Source: JAGMXM01 sp964458325 (GTDB lineage Bacteria; Verrucomicrobiota; Verrucomicrobiia; Limisphaerales; UBA1319). Taken from it: a stretch of DNA of 30,126 nt. The DNA lies in assembly GCA_964458325.1 (NCBI GenBank), contig CAYWIM010000056.1, positions 1 to 30,126 on the forward strand, read 5' to 3'. The notes under the pieces were generated by a model. The model saw only the letters and a list, made by a program, of their open reading frames with translations, made no database searches and was not told where the DNA came from. The translations under genes were made by a program, and so were the position numbers. Position 1 is the first letter of the stretch, and each line of letters starts with the position of its first letter. Positions 27,272 through 30,126 of the stretch are shown here, in pieces.

Positions 27272-29800
27272 TTACTTCATCCGCTCGTAAATGAACAGAG
27301 CGGAGTCCGGCCTGGCCTTCAGCACCACGGAAAGCCCTTCCGTGACAAGCGCCTTGCCCGATACCGTGATCCGCTCCTCCGTGTCAAGGTTTCTCACCTG
27401 ATATGCCCCATCCCCATCGAGACCGCGCAACACCAGCCGAGCGGATTCATAAGGGCTGTCCGGACGCCGCAGTACGACGACCATGCCCCGAGCTAAATCC
27501 GGCCGATCCAGCTGGTAGGCCTGCCACAGGTCGCGCGCCTGCGAATACGAAGTCAGCGGATAATAGTCGCCATAGTAGAACGAGCGGAACTTCGTGTATT
27601 GTTCCAACGTTTGTTTGGCCCAGGCGAAGGGAAAGCGGTCCGGGATGCGCTCCGCAGGTGCGTCGCCGGACACCCACCAGTTGAGACAGAGGGAGCTGCA
27701 CATGCTGCTGCGGAACTCGTAGTTGTCCCCGGCCCGATCCTGGCTGGTGGCGCTCAGCGGCACCCAGGCCAGCAAACCGTAGGTGTGGCATTGGTGCGCG
27801 ATGGGATCCCGCGGGCCGTCGGTCCGCCAGAACGGCGTGGCGCGACCCACCGTCTCGAGGTCGATCCGGCGTCCGCCGCTGGCGCAGTTGTCGATGATCA
27901 ATCCCGGGTGGCGAGCCAGCAGCTCGTCCCAGAAGGCATACAGCCCCTCGATGTATCGGATCTCGGTCATGCCCTGCCGGTCCGGAGCGTCGTGCTGCCG
28001 CCAGAAACCGAGCGGATCGATGTTGAAATCCTGCCGGTAGCAGCCGAGGCCGAACTCGTCCACCTTCGATGAAATAAAGTCCGTCAGAAACCGCCGCGCC
28101 TCCGGATTGCCCAGATCGAGCAGAGAGCTGTCGCCGCCGGCGTCCAGCAGCCACTCGCGATGCGCCTGATGCCAGGGCGTGTTCTTGTAAACTCGCTCAG
28201 GCTCGAACCAGAGCATCAGTTCGCGGCCGGACTGCCGCAGCGCCTCGCTCAGCGGACGAAACCCCGCCGGATACAGGTTCTTCTTCACCTCCCAATCGCC
28301 AACGTTGACCGGCCAGCCGCCCTTGCCAAACCATTCCGCGTCGATCCAGTAGTAGTCGAGCGGCAGGTCGTGCTCGATGATCTTCCGGATGTTGTCCAGG
28401 TGCACCTCGGCGGCGGTGCCGCCCCAATTGCCGCACGTGATGGGCGCGACGAGCGGTTCCCCCGCCCGCCGGGGCCGGTGATGGGTCAGCAGAAATTGAC
28501 GAAGCAGGTTCTGTCCGCGCCACCGGTCGCCTTCGTAGCGTAGCAGGAGGATCCGAGGGGTGCGGATCGATTCGCCGGGGCGCAAGAAAAGGCGGGTCAG
28601 CGCCATGCCGGCCTTGAGCATGGGCTGCCCGCGCGAATCGCAGGCGAAATCGGCAGCCCATTCGCCGCTCCACCCCAGCGCCGCGATGACCCCGCCTCCA
28701 GCCCCCTCGACGTTGAAAAAGGGCAGCACCTGGCTCGATGAACGGCCCCCTCCGGGCTGCAGATGCAGTGTGGCGCCCGCCTTGAGCAGCGCTTCTTGCG
28801 GCGCAAAATCGTCGAACGACGCCACAGCGCCCTTCGCCCAGTGAAGCCGGAACGGGCCGGCCCCCGCCACGGGCAAGATGCCATCCAACACCTGGATCGA
28901 CTCGATCAGCGGCGTGTTGGTGGACGCGGCATTCTTCAGGTAAACCACCCACTCGATTGCCGGGAAATCGCCAAACTGAACGGCTTCGATCCGGACCTCG
29001 AGGCCAGTAGCCGGGTCCCGGTAACGGACCTCTCGCAGGAGGCGTTGCGCATCCAGGATCTGTTCGCGGGCCTGTCGTTCCCAGCGCCCCGCCAGGGCCG
29101 TGCTCGGCTCCCCGTTGTAACGGAACGCGAATCCGTAGGGGTTGAGCCCGAGGCTCTCCGCCCACGGCAGATCCTGCAGCCGCAGCTTGCCGCCATCTTC
29201 GAGAATCACCACGGCCTCGGCCCAGAGCGCCTGATCCCAGCCGCGCCCGTCCCCGCCATCCCGAACGCGAATCTCGAACTCCGGCGCACCGCCCAGCGGC
29301 GCATCGAGATGCAGCGCGCCGTCCTTAAGCCGCATGACCGGCGACGCCAACAGCTCCTGGCCGCGTGCAAGAACGTGAAACGTCACCGAGCCATTGCCCA
29401 GCACGGCCCCGCGCTGGGTGTCGTCGTTGTTCTCGATCCCGACATCGGCAACGAAGCGCGCGGCCGGCTGGCCGATTCGGACCAGGATGTGCTTGGTCGA
29501 GTTGAATGCGATGCCATGCGAGTAGGTTTTTGCGCCAAGCTGGTAAGGGGTTCCCCGCCAGGATTGAGCCCTCGTCATGCCGTCGGCAACATCCTCGAAC
29601 AGAAGCTTCAGACACGGAGCGTTGGTGGCGGTTGGGGAAGCGCCCAGGAATCGGTCCGCCCACTGCCGGCAGGCGAGGAATTCGCCCGACTGGGACCGCA
29701 ACAGCGCCGTCATGCATAGCAGGACCGCTGCCACCAGCGTTGCCGTGTGAAAATGTGTCCGAGGATTCCTTCCGTCCTGCCCATCGATTTTCGATTTCAT
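27272..29800 (-). CDS. NPCBM-domain GH36-type alpha-galactosidase (melibiase)
   Basis: An 842-aa secreted enzyme. Residues 1-36 are a signal peptide with a long basic N-region. Residues about 65-200 are an NPCBM galactose-binding-like module (AKTYSHGIAFNSTKHILVRI, FVADVGIENNDD, GNGSVTFHVLARGQELLAS, IRVRDGGDGRGWDQALWAEA). A beta-sandwich follows to about 440, then the clan GH-D barrel with LDYYWIDAEWFGKGGWPV (481-498), LWFEPERV (530-537), the nucleophile D591 in GCYRQDFNID, DNCASGGRRIDLET (637-650) and the acid/base D661 in PFWRTDGPRD. It should remove alpha-galactose or alpha-N-acetylgalactosamine residues. The start at 29800 has GGAAGAG about 10 bases upstream. It is the probable first gene of the GH36, sialidase, heparinase-like cluster; the gap to the sialidase start is 157 nt. 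Confidence 0.92.
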   Translation of the reverse strand: MKSKIDGQDGRNPRTHFHTATLVAAVLLCMTALLRSQSGEFLACRQWADRFLGASPTATNAPCLKLLFEDVADGMTRAQSWRGTPYQLGAKTYSHGIAFNSTKHILVRIGQPAARFVADVGIENNDDTQRGAVLGNGSVTFHVLARGQELLASPVMRLKDGALHLDAPLGGAPEFEIRVRDGGDGRGWDQALWAEAVVILEDGGKLRLQDLPWAESLGLNPYGFAFRYNGEPSTALAGRWERQAREQILDAQRLLREVRYRDPATGLEVRIEAVQFGDFPAIEWVVYLKNAASTNTPLIESIQVLDGILPVAGAGPFRLHWAKGAVASFDDFAPQEALLKAGATLHLQPGGGRSSSQVLPFFNVEGAGGGVIAALGWSGEWAADFACDSRGQPMLKAGMALTRLFLRPGESIRTPRILLLRYEGDRWRGQNLLRQFLLTHHRPRRAGEPLVAPITCGNWGGTAAEVHLDNIRKIIEHDLPLDYYWIDAEWFGKGGWPVNVGDWEVKKNLYPAGFRPLSEALRQSGRELMLWFEPERVYKNTPWHQAHREWLLDAGGDSSLLDLGNPEARRFLTDFISSKVDEFGLGCYRQDFNIDPLGFWRQHDAPDRQGMTEIRYIEGLYAFWDELLARHPGLIIDNCASGGRRIDLETVGRATPFWRTDGPRDPIAHQCHTYGLLAWVPLSATSQDRAGDNYEFRSSMCSSLCLNWWVSGDAPAERIPDRFPFAWAKQTLEQYTKFRSFYYGDYYPLTSYSQARDLWQAYQLDRPDLARGMVVVLRRPDSPYESARLVLRGLDGDGAYQVRNLDTEERITVSGKALVTEGLSVVLKARPDSALFIYERMK

Positions 29801-30126
29801 TTGCTAGCTCTTCCGGAGTTCTGAAACGGCACTCAAGCCGCATGGATCGCCGCAAGTGGCCGGCGCCAATCGAGATCATACTCTCGAGCTCGCTGTTTGC
29901 ACATCACTGTTACACTATCGGCTTGGGGACGACGTTGACCCTTGTGGCGGTGGTGACGGCCTGATTGGCTGGACGGCCAGAGATGACCGAGATCGCCCGG
30001 TTTGCCCGCGCCAATTGAAGGTGCCACGCGTCCAAAGTGCGATAATATCCGAGTGGTGACACAGGCTTAGTGGTCTGTGCAAAAATTAATTCCGATTTTG
30101 CTGGAGGGGATTGGGCGAGCTGGCAA
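29801..30126. other. Upstream region of the GH36 gene, no gene seen
   Basis: These 326 bases contain no reading frame with recognisable protein features on either strand. The part next to the GH36 start carries its ribosome site (GGAAGAG on the minus strand, about 29809-29815). Farther out are a TATTAT -10-like box on the minus strand near 30042-30049 without a good -35, and an AT-richer patch at about 30080-30100. The promoter of the glycan cluster should lie here, but I cannot place it securely. The window ends before any further gene. Confidence 0.4.

Noticed and set aside
30060..30079. CACAG / CTGTG inverted repeat near the right end
   Set aside because: Only 5-bp arms with a 10-nt spacer and no neighbouring promoter of quality. 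Too weak to call an operator.

Overview
The window (about 65% GC by eye, gene-dense, strong preference for G/C in third codon positions) looks like a chromosomal fragment of a Verrucomicrobiota-type (PVC group) heterotrophic bacterium. This is an inference from gene content: a Tat-exported Gfo/Idh/MocA oxidoreductase, a Tat-exported TIM-barrel protein, an S9 peptidase with a VHL-like insert, an NPCBM-GH36 enzyme, a heparinase II/III-like protein, a sialidase, and degenerate 'CGAAA' heptad intergenic repeats. It is probably a contig from a metagenome or draft assembly. The leftmost ~620 bases encode part of an actinobacterial-looking acyl-CoA synthetase joined in frame, at a shared KEIV codon stretch, to a truncated oxidoreductase. 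That join is most easily explained as an assembly chimera.

Layout. 1-1588: chimeric reading frame (minus). 1686-2402: Crp/Fnr-type regulator (minus). 2603-6602: a compact plus-strand operon, MarR regulator, UMF1-type MFS transporter, and a bifunctional acyltransferase/acyl-ACP synthetase (Aas), with a 16-bp palindrome over its likely promoter. 6670-12821: gltD and gltB (minus), the two glutamate synthase subunits. A 396-bp intergenic region separates gltB from the divergent gdhA (13218-14561), so both glutamate-forming routes start from one regulatory region. 14558-16730: minus-strand genes cutA, an uncharacterised 188-aa protein and mnmA. 16856-18928: recG. 19122-21334: exported TIM-barrel protein, DUF6941-like protein, a hairpin/heptad repeat island, and a small protein with a Tudor-like N-terminus.

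21440-23968 encodes a secreted S9 prolyl-oligopeptidase-family enzyme. It carries an insert that aligns without gaps to the hydroxyproline-binding pocket of the pVHL beta domain. Convergent to it is a minus-strand glycan-degradation cluster, GH36 alpha-galactosidase, sialidase and heparinase II/III-like lyase (29800 down to 23984), all with signal peptides and the last two overlapping by ATGA. The right end suggests a secreted attack on complex animal- or algal-type glycans and proteins. The middle covers central nitrogen assimilation and housekeeping (tRNA thiolation, recombination). The left operon suggests lysophospholipid or fatty-acid recycling.

No tRNA, rRNA, CRISPR array, insertion sequence or phage gene was seen. 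Every call is from reading the sequence alone; no database search was possible.
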